A stretch of DNA of 64,000 nucleotides from Baylisascaris procyonis (taxonomy: Eukaryota; Nematoda; Chromadorea; Rhabditida; Ascarididae). Each line of letters begins with the position of its first letter. Within the stretch, counting starts at the first letter, position 1. Below are positions 39,532 to 50,281 of the stretch, piece after piece. Both the position numbers and the translations under genes were made by a program. A model generated the notes under the pieces. The model was not told the DNA's origin. It saw only the letters and a program-made list of their open reading frames with translations, and ran no database searches. The stretch covers positions 1,054,001 to 1,118,000 of the forward strand of contig JAZARR010000080.1 in assembly GCA_037389465.1 (NCBI GenBank), in the 5' to 3' direction.

Positions 39532-42500
39532 TTAGCCTGGGGCAAAATCTCCAATCAGCGAAGAGGTTCGGTGGACAACAAAGTTAGTATTTCGTCTTGC
39601 GAAGGTACAGGATTCGAGGGAAACCTTATTAGCAAGTGTAGGCGGATGACGACGAACTGGTAAAGAGTATGGCTTACATAGCGACGGATCATCACCATTC
39701 ATCCAACAGTTAGGTTTCAATGACTGTAATGGATCGAATTTATGGACACTGACTTTCAAGGATGCCAATCCAATATGACGAAAATCAACCAAGTCGATTA
39801 CCTATAGCCAAAAGAAATGCGCGCATTGTGTCTTCGTTTCGCACAGTACCCGCAATTAGGCATCTAACGGCGTGACGTCCACCACCTTCGATTAGATCGG
39901 CAATCGTACGCGCCAATGATGCCACCATCGCATTGTCATAGACAACATCTATGAATATGCGATAAACTGATCGCCTTATCAAACATGTAGCAATATTCGT
40001 CGTTCGAAATCACACAAAAAATGCGTTAAATAAAATCTCTGCTACCATCCTCCTTTTCGACGGTCCCTCTCAGTCGAATGCTTCCAGTCGAAAGAAATAC
40101 CCCCCCCCCCCAACATATTTACTGCTTGATAATTTTTGATCAAAGCATAAAATCCAACTTGTAAATTATTCACCCACCAATATCTCTGAGTTTTTTGTGC
40201 CTAACCAATTAAATTGACGAACTTTAACTTTTGTGCACTAAGAAAATACCACTCGAGAGTGCAAAAACCAACAGTTAGGATAATCATGACAACAGATAGC
40301 CAGTAGATAACCCATAAAAATATCGCTTAATAAGCAACAGTAAACATCAAAAATGTGAAATTTGCCAACCGGATGCAACAATAAGATTCGGCTTGATGCA
40401 TAGATCACTTGCTTTGCTTGTCATCCAATCGAAATAGGTTACTTTAATATTTCTTTGATACCTTACTTCCTATAAAAAATCGTACATTGCACATTCCTGC
40501 CATCGAATTTCTAACAATTAAAGATAAATAAACTGAACGATTATCACTGTGCTCAGAGACAGCTGAATATTTGAAATGAACGAGCATCTTTGGTATTACT
40601 AAATGTGAAAATATTCAACAACACATCTTGCAATAAAGAAACGATGCGTAGATAATATGAAACAAAACGTTAAATACATAATTTGCATAATCAGAAACGT
40701 TGAAATTGGTATATTTTAATTCATATCTTCTTCGAGTGACTTCCTTGTTTTCTTACCTTGAATTTGCATATTTTATGGCGTTTACCTGAGCAAATTTAAG
40801 GATATTCAAATTTTTTCTCCTTCACAGTTAAACTGGGTTGAATTAGGATGTCAAATATGGGAAATATGCGTACTGCGCCTTTCATATCATCCTTCTAAAA
40901 TACAAGAAGCAAGGTAATACCCTCATACAGAAACCAAAATCACATTATAAATGTAATTTTATGAAGTCTATTAGATAGTAACTTGAAAGATACTAAAGTA
41001 GAATAAGAGTAACCCGCGAGAAATTGTTGCTAAGATTTTCTTCGATGAGTCGAAGAACGTGTTTATTGCAATCAGTGAGCGTAACGCTATTGGTTAGACC
41101 GGAAGCAGCCAACGTAATGCCACACAATCCGCAACCAGCACCCAACTCTAGTACATTGCGTCCTTGCAGGAAACTCGCACCAATGCCTAGTAGGTAGTGT
41201 GTTAAATCGCATGATGCCTAGAAAATAACGTCATAACATAATAAACAGATAGGTGCATAATTCTCATCTGCCTGCTCACTCTTCACTCCTCCCACCTCCC
41301 TCCTCCCCTCCCATCTCCCTCCTCCCCCTCCACTCCTCCCACTTCCCTACTCCCCCTCCCATCTCCCTCCTCCCCCTCCCACCTCCCTCCTCCCCCTCTA
41401 GTTTTTGAGCTCTCGAGTGGTATTTTATCAGTGCACAAAGGTTAAAGTTCGTTAACTTAACTGATTAGACGCTTAAATATATTGGTGAATGAATAATCTA
41501 CAAGTTGGACTTTATGCTTCGATCAAAAATCATCAAGCAATTAATATGTTCGGAGGTTTCTTTCGGCTGAGAGGGACCATCGAAAACGGGAATGATAGCA
41601 GAAATCTGTGAAGTGTCCAATGAGCCACAGTGAGGAACTCCACAGACACAGACAGACACAAGCATACAGACTGACTGATACTACAACGTTTTTGCACTTC
41701 CATATAAAAACGCATAGTAAGGAACAGTAATCATCTCGATAACAACAGCCAGGGAATACAGCGAAGTAAAATTATTGGTCAAAGTATTATATTTAAATGA
41801 CCCGAAATAGAAAAAAAAACCGAAGGCAAAGCCTTCATGAGATTGCAAGCAGTTCAAATGAATGCAAAAGGACACAAGTACTCCTATTTAATGTGAAGGA
41901 CATCACCATTTACAGCTACCTTAGAAGATAATAAAATTGCCTAATTTATAAGCCAAATCGAAAAAAACAAATGCAAAGAGACCACAACTTCTTGTTCTCG
42001 AGGGAGAACTTGAGACGCCGAAGAAATAAAAGTTCAGTTTAGGTTATAAAAAATCTCTCGACAAGGGAGCATTAGGGAAGGTTTACCGAAGGAGAGGGCC
42101 GGCGCAAATGCCAAATCTAGGCCCTCGTAGTAGAGACCGTCTAAAGTCGCCTTAAAGTCGGATCCAGAATACCACAAACAAAGAAAATCAATTTTTTTTT
42201 GCACAATTCTTGTAAAAGTTGAAAGCTCACCTACCTAAACTTGCAAAAATAAGAGTGAAAAAAAGTTGATGTAATGTTAAACATAAAAATTGAAAAAAGG
42301 GAGTTTAAATAAAATGAGTACAAACAGATTTACCTTCCAACAAGAAAGTCCAGTTGTACCTAAGGACAGCTGCTCATTCTTCTCTTTCAAAACAATAAAA
42401 CGTCGACCCGATGCACTCAAGTAGATACGATGACCACACTCAGCAGAAGTACTCATCGACCTCACAATCGCTTCATACAAACGATCGCAAAGCTCCACCC

Positions 42501-44580
42501 TATCGGCAGACTCCAACTGAACAAATCAAACATAATACATAAATATTACAAATTCCCAAAGATGGGCAATACAACTAAAGGCTATCCTTACTTGCCTAAA
42601 TGTTCTAACCATTTTATCCTGTGAAATGAACAACTCTCTGGCAGTTCCCCCCCCCCTCGCCCAAAAAACTTTAAATGGTACTATAAATTTGTACCTAAAG
42701 CTCTAAACGATTTAAATGTGATGCGTTTTTAGTAAAACCTTTAAACATTTTAAACAACACAGTGACACGCTGAAAATCTAAACTGTCTTAAACAATGTGA
42801 TCAATAGCAAAGGAAGTGGCAATTGGTTCGCAAGTAATTTGATCGGTCTATAAAAAGTTTTGATTTATTTATGTGATCTTGTTACAGTGACGATGACCGG
42901 AAACATAGTGGGCGTTCTTCCGATCAACAAAAGCAAGTTTAACAATACCGCTACAATAAAATCCACTTTGTTCTCTAAGTGCGTAACACGAAGATGCAGT
43001 ACTCTAATATTTACTACCTGTAGATTATGCAACCTTCAACCTTAACCATTTATGCGACGCATCGCTCACCTGCATCGATTATTAAAGGCATATGATGCAT
43101 ATTTACCTATTATACAACGAATAGCCTCTGTCTATACCATTTATACAGTGTGAAACTCCCACTAGACTAATGGGGTAAATTACATTCCTCACTTATTTGA
43201 ATAACAAAAGCTACCTCTCCATCTCTATCAAACAGGTGGCATGCACCTCACATCTAATATTGCATGACACATATCCACCATCTTTATAGTGTATACCTAC
43301 ATCCGCATAAGGGAGTACGAAGTGATTAGGGAACAGGTGAGAAGCGAAAAATTTTGAACCCTAAATGATTTTTTGAACCTTAAATGTTTTTGAAAGAACC
43401 CTAAATGAATAGCTGCCAAAATTACCTTAGAAATTAAGTATTTAAGTATACGCGAGTGCGAACCACGTTTCTCTGGAAATCGAATCCAAATTTCACCCGT
43501 AATAACGTTATTAATGAGATATTCAATATTAGCCTCGTTCTCAAAATAGGCTACAATTTCATCGAGAAAATCATTCGATGTAGGAATACATGCGAAATAT
43601 TGACGCATAAAATTATTAACGACCTGAAATATTTCTATTTTTGAATAATTACATACAATGCTCATTATCGAGGAAATCTTATGGCGTTTTTTTCACCTTC
43701 TCCTCTTATTTCACCATATTCAGTCATATTTATGCAATTCTTTCGACAACTTCCTTAGTATTAAATATTTTGAATTCAATTTTTTACCATTTATTAATCG
43801 TTTTCATTCAAACTGCAAAAAAATGCTCTATATAATTTTATTCGCATATTGCATCGTAAAACATAGGAAAGTGAAAGTGACAGCTTTACGCAATATAAGT
43901 AACTCGTTGAACCGCAATCCTTTATATGTGCGTATATTTTATTGTCAACAAATATTCTATACTTTTAGGCATTCAATAATGCTTATAACAGTATTGTAGG
44001 TAACTGTTCCCTTTCCGTTGCTCCCTTTAAACAGTAATGCGGATAAAATTTAAGTTGTTTAAAAGATCACTTAAATAAAGAAAAAAGGATAGTTTTAGCT
44101 GATTATAAAGGCCAGAAATCCAGGATGTGGGAAGAAGGCAGGTGGCCGAATGTTTTTGCTAGTTTAGACTTCCACGAAGTTGTACTCGAGCAATGCAAAA
44201 GCTCAAAACCCAACCCTGGATGCCAATGCTGATCGCTAGAGAGCCATAAATAGTGAGTGACCAAATGCCTGATTCCCCAAATCTGCTCACTTCAAAATTT
44301 CATCTGAGTTTCACTCAAATTCATTCCAGTAATTTTCATATTTCATAAAAAATGTCCGTTATTGTTATATACAGGGAAAGGCATTCAATTTACTCATAAA
44401 TGCCGAACTGTTGGCAATAAGTTTGGGATATTTCGGCCTAGTTAGACCAGAAAGAGAACAGCATACCAATGTGAAAATGAGCGGTGATTCATCAAACTCA
44501 TTAATCAAATAGGGCAATTCATTGGAATTTTGGTTTCGGTATTGGTCTTCTGCGGTATTGTCCTCTCTTGACTTTGACAT
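39532..44580 (-). CDS. EEF2KMT: EEF2KMT/FAM86 protein-lysine methyltransferase
   Basis: This family methylates a lysine of translation elongation factor 2 using S-adenosylmethionine in the cytosol. Exons 44580-44467, 43623-43426, 42516-42334, 41217-41014, 40469-40370 and 39948-39802 agree in phase. A last exon, tentatively 39752-39532, would follow a 49-base intron. Landmarks: the FAM86 N-terminal region (FMRQYFACIP), then SLGTTGLSCWK, the SAM-binding motif NVLELGAGCGLCGITLA, the acidic post-motif VTLTDCNKHVLRLIEENL, VTYFDWM, VVYDNAMVASLA and TVRNEDTMRAFL. The ATG at 44580 directly follows GTTGCAG, a likely leader acceptor. The first exon is not conserved in my memory of the family; an alternative start inside exon 2 (43665, unspliced) exists. 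The final exon gives a tail longer than human (330 residues), so its 3' structure is uncertain. Confidence 0.88.
40054..40268 (+). repeat. Left arm of a large imperfect inverted repeat
   Basis: This arm matches the reverse complement of 41401-41587 at roughly 85 percent by eye. Shared blocks include GGTCCCTCTCAG, AGCATAAA, TCCAACTTGTA, CGAACTTTAAC, TTTGTGCACT and AAATACCACTCGAGAG. A C-run at about 40099-40111 is present only here. It lies in the EEF2KMT intron between the exons at 40370 and 39948. Confidence 0.9.
41281..41400. repeat. CT-rich tandem array
   Basis: About 120 bases of almost pure pyrimidine, built from variants of CCCACCTCCCTCCTCCCC, period near 21. The complementary strand has many G3-5 runs and could form G-quadruplexes. 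In the EEF2KMT transcript (minus strand) it is G-rich. Confidence 0.9.
41401..41587 (-). repeat. Right arm of the inverted repeat
   Basis: Reverse-complement partner of 40054-40268, in the EEF2KMT intron between the exons at 42334 and 41217. It directly adjoins the pyrimidine-rich array at 41281-41400. Both arms are probably copies of one dispersed element; no open frame or target-site duplication is evident. Confidence 0.9.
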
Positions 44581-44727
44581 CTGCAACACCGATACTATTA
44601 TGCATCACACAAATATTGATCAAATTACATCTGAAAGATTTAAAAAAAATCAGTTTTCTAATATTTTTGTCAGTTCCATTTCTTATGTTTTCGAGAAATT
44701 TTGATTATTGGAGCTGTTACCGCTGAA

Positions 44728-44732
<5 letters not shown>

Positions 44733-44767
<35 letters not shown>
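44733..44767. repeat. (AT)n microsatellite
   Basis: About 17 uninterrupted AT units, followed by a G-rich degenerate stretch (44791-44930) between EEF2KMT and LYRM1. Confidence 0.97.
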
Positions 44768-44770
<3 letters not shown>

Positions 44771-45107
44771 GCCCATTGTTTTAAAGGTAATGCGGGGGGA
44801 GGGGTGATAGAAAAGAGATAAGAGTGGAGAGGGGTGCTAGAAAAGTGAAAAAAGTGGGGGGGGGGGAGGGTGATAGGAAAATGATAAAAGTGGAGAGGGG
44901 GAGAGATAAAAGCGGGGGGGGGGGTGCATCGCTCAATATTACTATGCCCAGCTGTCACATAAAATGCACCTGGTTCGATGCCATTCGCTCATTCTCTCTT
45001 TACACCAATCAATCAAACAGCATCAAGCCTTAAATGCCTTATCAACATATCAAATAATTAATCCATGTAAACGCTGAAAAAATATATAGGAACGACCAGA
45101 AAAGTAC

Positions 45108-45615
45108 CATAAGAGGAATGTGGGGGCAAATATTCGGGTCGTTTGTAGGGGATTCTATAGTGTTCAGCTTGGGCAATCCTTGATTCAGCCTCATGGATGA
45201 GTGCGCCGATTTTTTCTGGATCGGTTTCCTGAAGAAAAAGGGAATTTTTATGAGAAACGAAAGACTAGTGAGATAATTTGTGAGATAACAGTGCATTGAA
45301 GTAGAAATTTTGAGATTTTTCCCTCCATTTTATAATGAAAACTGCAGTCTACTTTTTGGTATTTTTTGGCGTTTTAAAAATAAAAAATTATAAGGGAAGT
45401 AAAGACGAATTTTAAGCGACGCTGTGATGAAAATAATATTAAATAAATACAACAAAGAAGAGAAAAACCTTAGCATTAGCACGAAATAGTTCGCGAGCTT
45501 CGTTTCTAATCGACTGTCGCTCAATCTCGGTTTCTGATGGGTTTAATGCTTTCCAATTTTTTGCCAGACGTAAAATCTGACGATAGAGTGATATAACCCT
45601 CTTTGCTTCACTCAT
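45108..45615 (-). CDS. LYRM1: LYRM1, LYR-motif protein
   Basis: LYR proteins are small helical mitochondrial matrix factors that bind the acyl carrier protein and assist iron-sulfur and respiratory-complex assembly; LYRM1 itself is poorly defined. Exon 1 (45615-45469) has the tripeptide in VISLYRQILRLAKNW and the downstream conserved Phe in ARELFRANAK. Exon 2 (45228-45108) has DPEKIGALIHEAESRIAQ and HYRIPYKRPEYLPP, matching the LYRM1-specific region ending in Pro-rich sequence. An acceptor (CTTGCAG) lies about 30 bases before the ATG. The end is unresolved: reading through gives 17 more codons to TAA; splicing over a 34-base interval to a strong TTTTTTCAG gives ten residues to TGA; a more distant acceptor at about 44957 leads into low-complexity sequence. 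Confidence 0.88.
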
Positions 45616-45649
45616 CGAATAGCGGTGATGTTTTTTTTTTTTTCTGCAA

Positions 45650-47483
45650 GAATATTAATTGATTGTTTAAGATGCAAGATAACGATTCCATTTTGCAATA
45701 ATTTTTGAGCGCATAAAAAAACGATAAGGTATCAATAATCTTCAGTGGAATATGCACATTTTCAAATATGTAAATTTTTCCAAAAATCGAGTTGAATCCT
45801 AAGAGTATCGGAATATAAAAGCCTAGGACATTATTGATAAGCCTATATTATATAATGTCTACTTGAGTAATACTTACTGCTTATCCATCATAATTTCTTT
45901 CTGAAATTCGCCTTAATGAAAAAGTCCTGATTTGGTTGGATCCTTAAAATTTTTACTCGTATCGCTTCTGTGAAATTTATGCACAACCCTAACATCCTCA
46001 CTATAAAACCTTGATTCAATCTTGGGTCATTAGAATATTGTCGTCTAAAAGCAGGTCTCATCCTGTGTTCCAAGGATGTGAAGGGACTCTTCGATATCCC
46101 ATTTCATAGTACGATTTTATTTACTGTGAGTAGAATTCGCCATAGCCACAACCTATACCTCTAACCTTAATCTATGCGATAAGAATTCTACGCTTAGAAC
46201 CATTCACTTTGATAACAAACTCCTTAATGAAGTTATCCAAGTGCTAAATGTCTCCACCTTCAAGGTGTCTTTAGACAGTCACGATCCAACCTTCATATGC
46301 AAATCTTTTTTATTATGGATTCCACCTGCAATTACCTGCTAAATCCTCCGCATGTTTACTTGCTACCAAAATATGGCAATGGGTTAATTTGCATATTGAA
46401 CCTCATTAGGATGTATGAGGGTGCTTCTCTTCAGTAACCTATCATCGTGGTGTAGGTATGTGTTCGGTTCATTGCCTTGCTTCGTTGCTCATTTCATTCT
46501 TTGAAGTTTTTGTCCATTCCAGCTTTATGTAATATGATTAGCTATATACAAATTTTGAATCGCTTTACTTTACTTGCATATGTTTTTTGGGTATCTTTAT
46601 TTCTTTACTCAAAAGCATTCACTTTATTCCCGTATGAATAAAAATTATACTACTACTGCTACCATAAAAAATATCAGAAAATCCAGATGGGGTAATAAGT
46701 GGCCCGGCTGAAAGTGGGGAAATCGTGGTCTCCGTGACACAAATGGAAGAATCCATAACCTATATCACACAACAAGATCAGTAGCCCCGTTCCCATAGCC
46801 CGGTGCATCCAAGTCGCTTTTCTGCACACTTTGCAGGTCTAGTTTAGTATAGGCAATAACCGTACACTTTAACGTGCTGAAAACGGCGCGTCACGTTATT
46901 TTTTCGAGCTGAGTTGTTAGTCTCGATTGTGGACAAACTTAGGGCTTATGAAGCACCGAAACACCAGTGGCGGCGCATTTGCTCAAGTGCCAGCGGCGCA
47001 TTTGTGCACAAACGACACGACAAGTCAGTGCTTAAAAACGAGGGGCTCTCTTACAACATATTAAATGCTATCTTTATTCTCGTACTTCTTTCACTGCCCT
47101 ATCGTTAAATGAAAAAGACTCCCAATCACTATTTTGTCATACAGCCTTTATTGGAGTTCTTTGCTGCTATTTGAAAAAAAAAATCCTACTTCAACTGACA
47201 CTTCCGAATCCGTACATGAACTTCAATGTGTACATAAACTCAACTGGCACGATGAGGCCATGATTCTGTTTTGGCCACGGTCTATTGATTTGCCTATCCC
47301 TATATAGTATCATGACACACGTTGTGTTGCTAGACCAGAGAAGGAAGCGGGCAAGGATTTATTGCCAGGCCAGGGAAGAAAACGGCCAATGCCCAGTATC
47401 AAACGTCCCCACCATCAAGATGAAGTTTATTTGTTTATTCAACAACCCGCATAGGGAGGTTTAGTCCTTCAACGAATCATTTT
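45650..47483. other. Intergenic, no gene recognised
   Basis: The spacer between the divergent LYRM1 and TXNDC9 genes. Around 46967-47010 GCGGCGCATTTG occurs twice, about 29 bases apart. Open frames at 45888-46073 (-) and 46914-47108 (+) have no motif. Confidence 0.5.
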
Positions 47484-47502
47484 AGAGTGTTGAAAGAGTG
47501 GA

Positions 47503-48335
47503 ATGGCGTCGTCTGTACAAGAATTATTGAGCGAACAGCTCCTGAAAGCTGCCGCCGTTGTCGAGGAGCAATTAGACCAACAAATGGAAAGGATGGACCA
47601 TCTTGGTGAGGATGATCTCGAAGCAATCCGCCGCAGACGTATGCAAGAAATTAAGAAGAAGCAACTCGAAAAACAGGTACTTATTTGCATAGATGATTGT
47701 CATTTAAAAATTGAGCACTTATGCACACCTCAATGATCAAGGTGGAATTGAGGATTTGAAACGTGCTCAAATCATTACCAAATTTCACCCTTTTTGCATC
47801 AAATAATGATTTTTCATTTATACCGTCATCTGCTTTGTTGGTATAGTCGAAAGGTCACCAATTTGGAGTGCTGAAGCCGCAGAAAGAGTACATTCCAACT
47901 TGTCAAATATGTGGGCAATGCGCCTCTATTAAACCACTATGATGAAATTTAGCGCACTTCCGAGCACCAGAAAAAAAAAAATGAATAGGTCGACATGCTA
48001 ATAGAGTCGAAATTCTAATTTGAAAAATAAAAAGATCACCTGTGGTAATCTCGTCAAACCCATTCCTTATAAAATTACATGTAATAACATTCTTTTATAA
48101 AATAATCCGTCTGTGATTGTCGTCAGTTGGCATTGCTTTTACATCTAAGAAACTTTGAAGTTTAAGCGTCATATAGCCTCGCTGGCTTGTTCGGTTAAAA
48201 TCGAGAGTACGATTATAGAAACGGTGATGATAGAAACACTTATTGAGTTAATGATTGAGCTAATATTATAAGCACTATAATAGTGCAGTAATAATAGTAA
48301 CAGTAATAATAACGGTAATAATAATAGTACTAGTA

Positions 48336-48425
<90 letters not shown>

Positions 48426-50281
48426 GTTATCCCTTGCATATTATGGCAGTCTTCAAAATCATTTCGCTATAGAAAGAACGATGTTCCTAAAATCAGTGCT
48501 GTAGGAGTGATTTCCTTTCTTTTTTTTTCAGGAGTGGTTGTTGAAGGGACATGGTGAATATGAGGAGTTGCCAGATGAGCGTTCCTTCTTTGAAGCAACC
48601 AAAAAATCGAGCAGATTCGTCGTACATTTCTTCCGTCCATCAACCGATCGCTGCAAAATAGTCGACATGCATTTGAAGGGGATCGCATCTCGACATGTGG
48701 AAACTCGATTTGTCCGTGTCAATGTTGAAAAGGTATTATTCATACGATTTAACTGTATCGCGGAGGTACATCAGTGTATAATTTGATGTTTATTTACGAT
48801 TGGACGGTTAGATCATTGTTGGGAATATCAATATAATCCATCAAAAGTAGTATTAGGTGGATTTGATATCCATGAGGCTGGCGTGAGGTTTCCTGTGATA
48901 ACTTAGGAATGTGTTACTGAACATTTCATAAATGGTTAATGTTGGCTAGTGTACCGTAGTGAGGAGCTCCCGTAACTGAAAAACTCTATCATGCTACGGA
49001 GGAATTCCTCCACACCTTTATTCATGTGGGGAAAGGAGTGGTAGAAGGAAAAGGTTCGAAGTGTAGAGGATCGAACCCTTCTTCCGGATATTTAAAATAT
49101 ATGTACTACACAGCCCTCGTTCTTAAATTTTTTCCTTACAATACAAAACCTCACAATAGTTTTGTTGGCATCATGTCATGTAGCTGTATATATTTGCAGT
49201 TTCCTTTCTTAACACAACGACTTAATATTCGTGTGATCCCTACGATATGCATTATCATCGATTCGAAGACGGTTGATTATATACGCGGTTTCGACGATTT
49301 GGGTGGTACTGATGAGTTCAAAATAGAAACTCTGGAATGGAGACTTGCATGGTAAGTCCTCTTATATTCCTTCCACTGGTTTCTGTTTCTTTCCGTTTCT
49401 TTTAGGTTCGCTCATTATTGTCACGTCTCACTAACCATTGTGTTCGTTTAAAAGCTTCAGATGTTTCTATTAGGTTTTATGTAGCCGCCAGGGGAACGCT
49501 GATTCTGAGTTTGTAAGATTCAAAGATTCATGTTGGGGTGCATATAGAGGGTATAGATGGTACATGCGGAAGATGGTTTGTGGTGGAAAGGAAGAGGTCG
49601 AGAGCTTTAGGTCACAGTGCTGATTTATAACAGTTGTAGAAGCTTTAAAAGGAAGCAGGACCCTTATTGTTTAGAAGAGTCATTATAAGAGAAATGTGGA
49701 TTGACACATCCAAGAATAGAAGGGCAAGATCACCCTAACTTATGCATTCTTCACATTCTTCTGTTTGCTTATTTTAATTGGGGATGCATCCCGGAAACGC
49801 ATCGGAGTGAGACAATCACCAAGGAAAAAATCATCTCATGATTCTAGCAACAAAAGGGATGTATTCCAGAGAAAATTAAATTAGGTGGGCATTGGTAGTG
49901 ATAATACCTCCAAGTTTGTTTAATTGGAGGAGATGCACATTTTTTCACCCAAATGGGGAAAAGATTTGTGTACATTTATTTGTTTGTGTTTCGAGGTAAC
50001 GCGACTGTAGGTGTCGTTCACACCGATAGAGTGAAAGCCGACAAAAAGATTATTAGAGAATTTTTTTTTAATGGGAGACGTCCCATCGCCCTCGGATATC
50101 ATAATGAATTTTGGTGCATTTCCCACAATTAAATGAAAGTGTGCTATTCAGCTCCGGAGTCATCGATTACGACGGTCCATCGGGTCTGCCGGAAAAGGGA
50201 GGAAAATTGAAGAAGATAGAGAAAACCTCAAAAAAGACAATCCGAGGGAAAGACGACGAAGATTCTGATGACGATTGGTGA
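47503..50281 (+). CDS. TXNDC9: TXNDC9 (phosducin-like/thioredoxin-fold chaperonin cofactor)
   Basis: TXNDC9 binds the cytosolic chaperonin TRiC/CCT and modulates folding of tubulin and actin. Exons 47503-47676, 48532-48732, 49200-49351 and 50152-50281 give 218 residues (human 226). Landmarks: coiled N-terminus ([20 protein letters not shown]), [25 protein letters not shown], the thioredoxin-fold Pro in [19 protein letters not shown], and an acidic end (DDEDSDDDW). There is no CXXC pair, as expected for the family. The ATG follows CATTTTAG by 18 bases, a likely leader acceptor. The stop is TGA at 50279-50281. Confidence 0.95.
48338..48423. repeat. (TAA)n microsatellite in TXNDC9 intron 1
   Basis: About 28 ATA/TAA triplets with one GAT interruption near 48371, preceded by a degenerate stretch from 48280. 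It lies about 110 bases before the exon 2 acceptor. Confidence 0.96.

Noticed and set aside
40829..40914. Plus-strand exon-like piece with TTCACAG acceptor and AAG|GTAATA donor (LNWVELGCQIWEICVLRL)
   Set aside because: It is antisense inside an EEF2KMT intron with no partner exons. The expected coding for this part of EEF2KMT was found on the minus strand at 40469-40370.
44731..44958. Pro/His-rich minus frame ending in Ile-Tyr repeats
   Set aside because: It is a translation of the G-rich tract and the AT microsatellite.
49060..49080. GGTTCGATCC-like B box suggesting a tRNA on the minus strand
   Set aside because: No A box or cloverleaf can be formed upstream.
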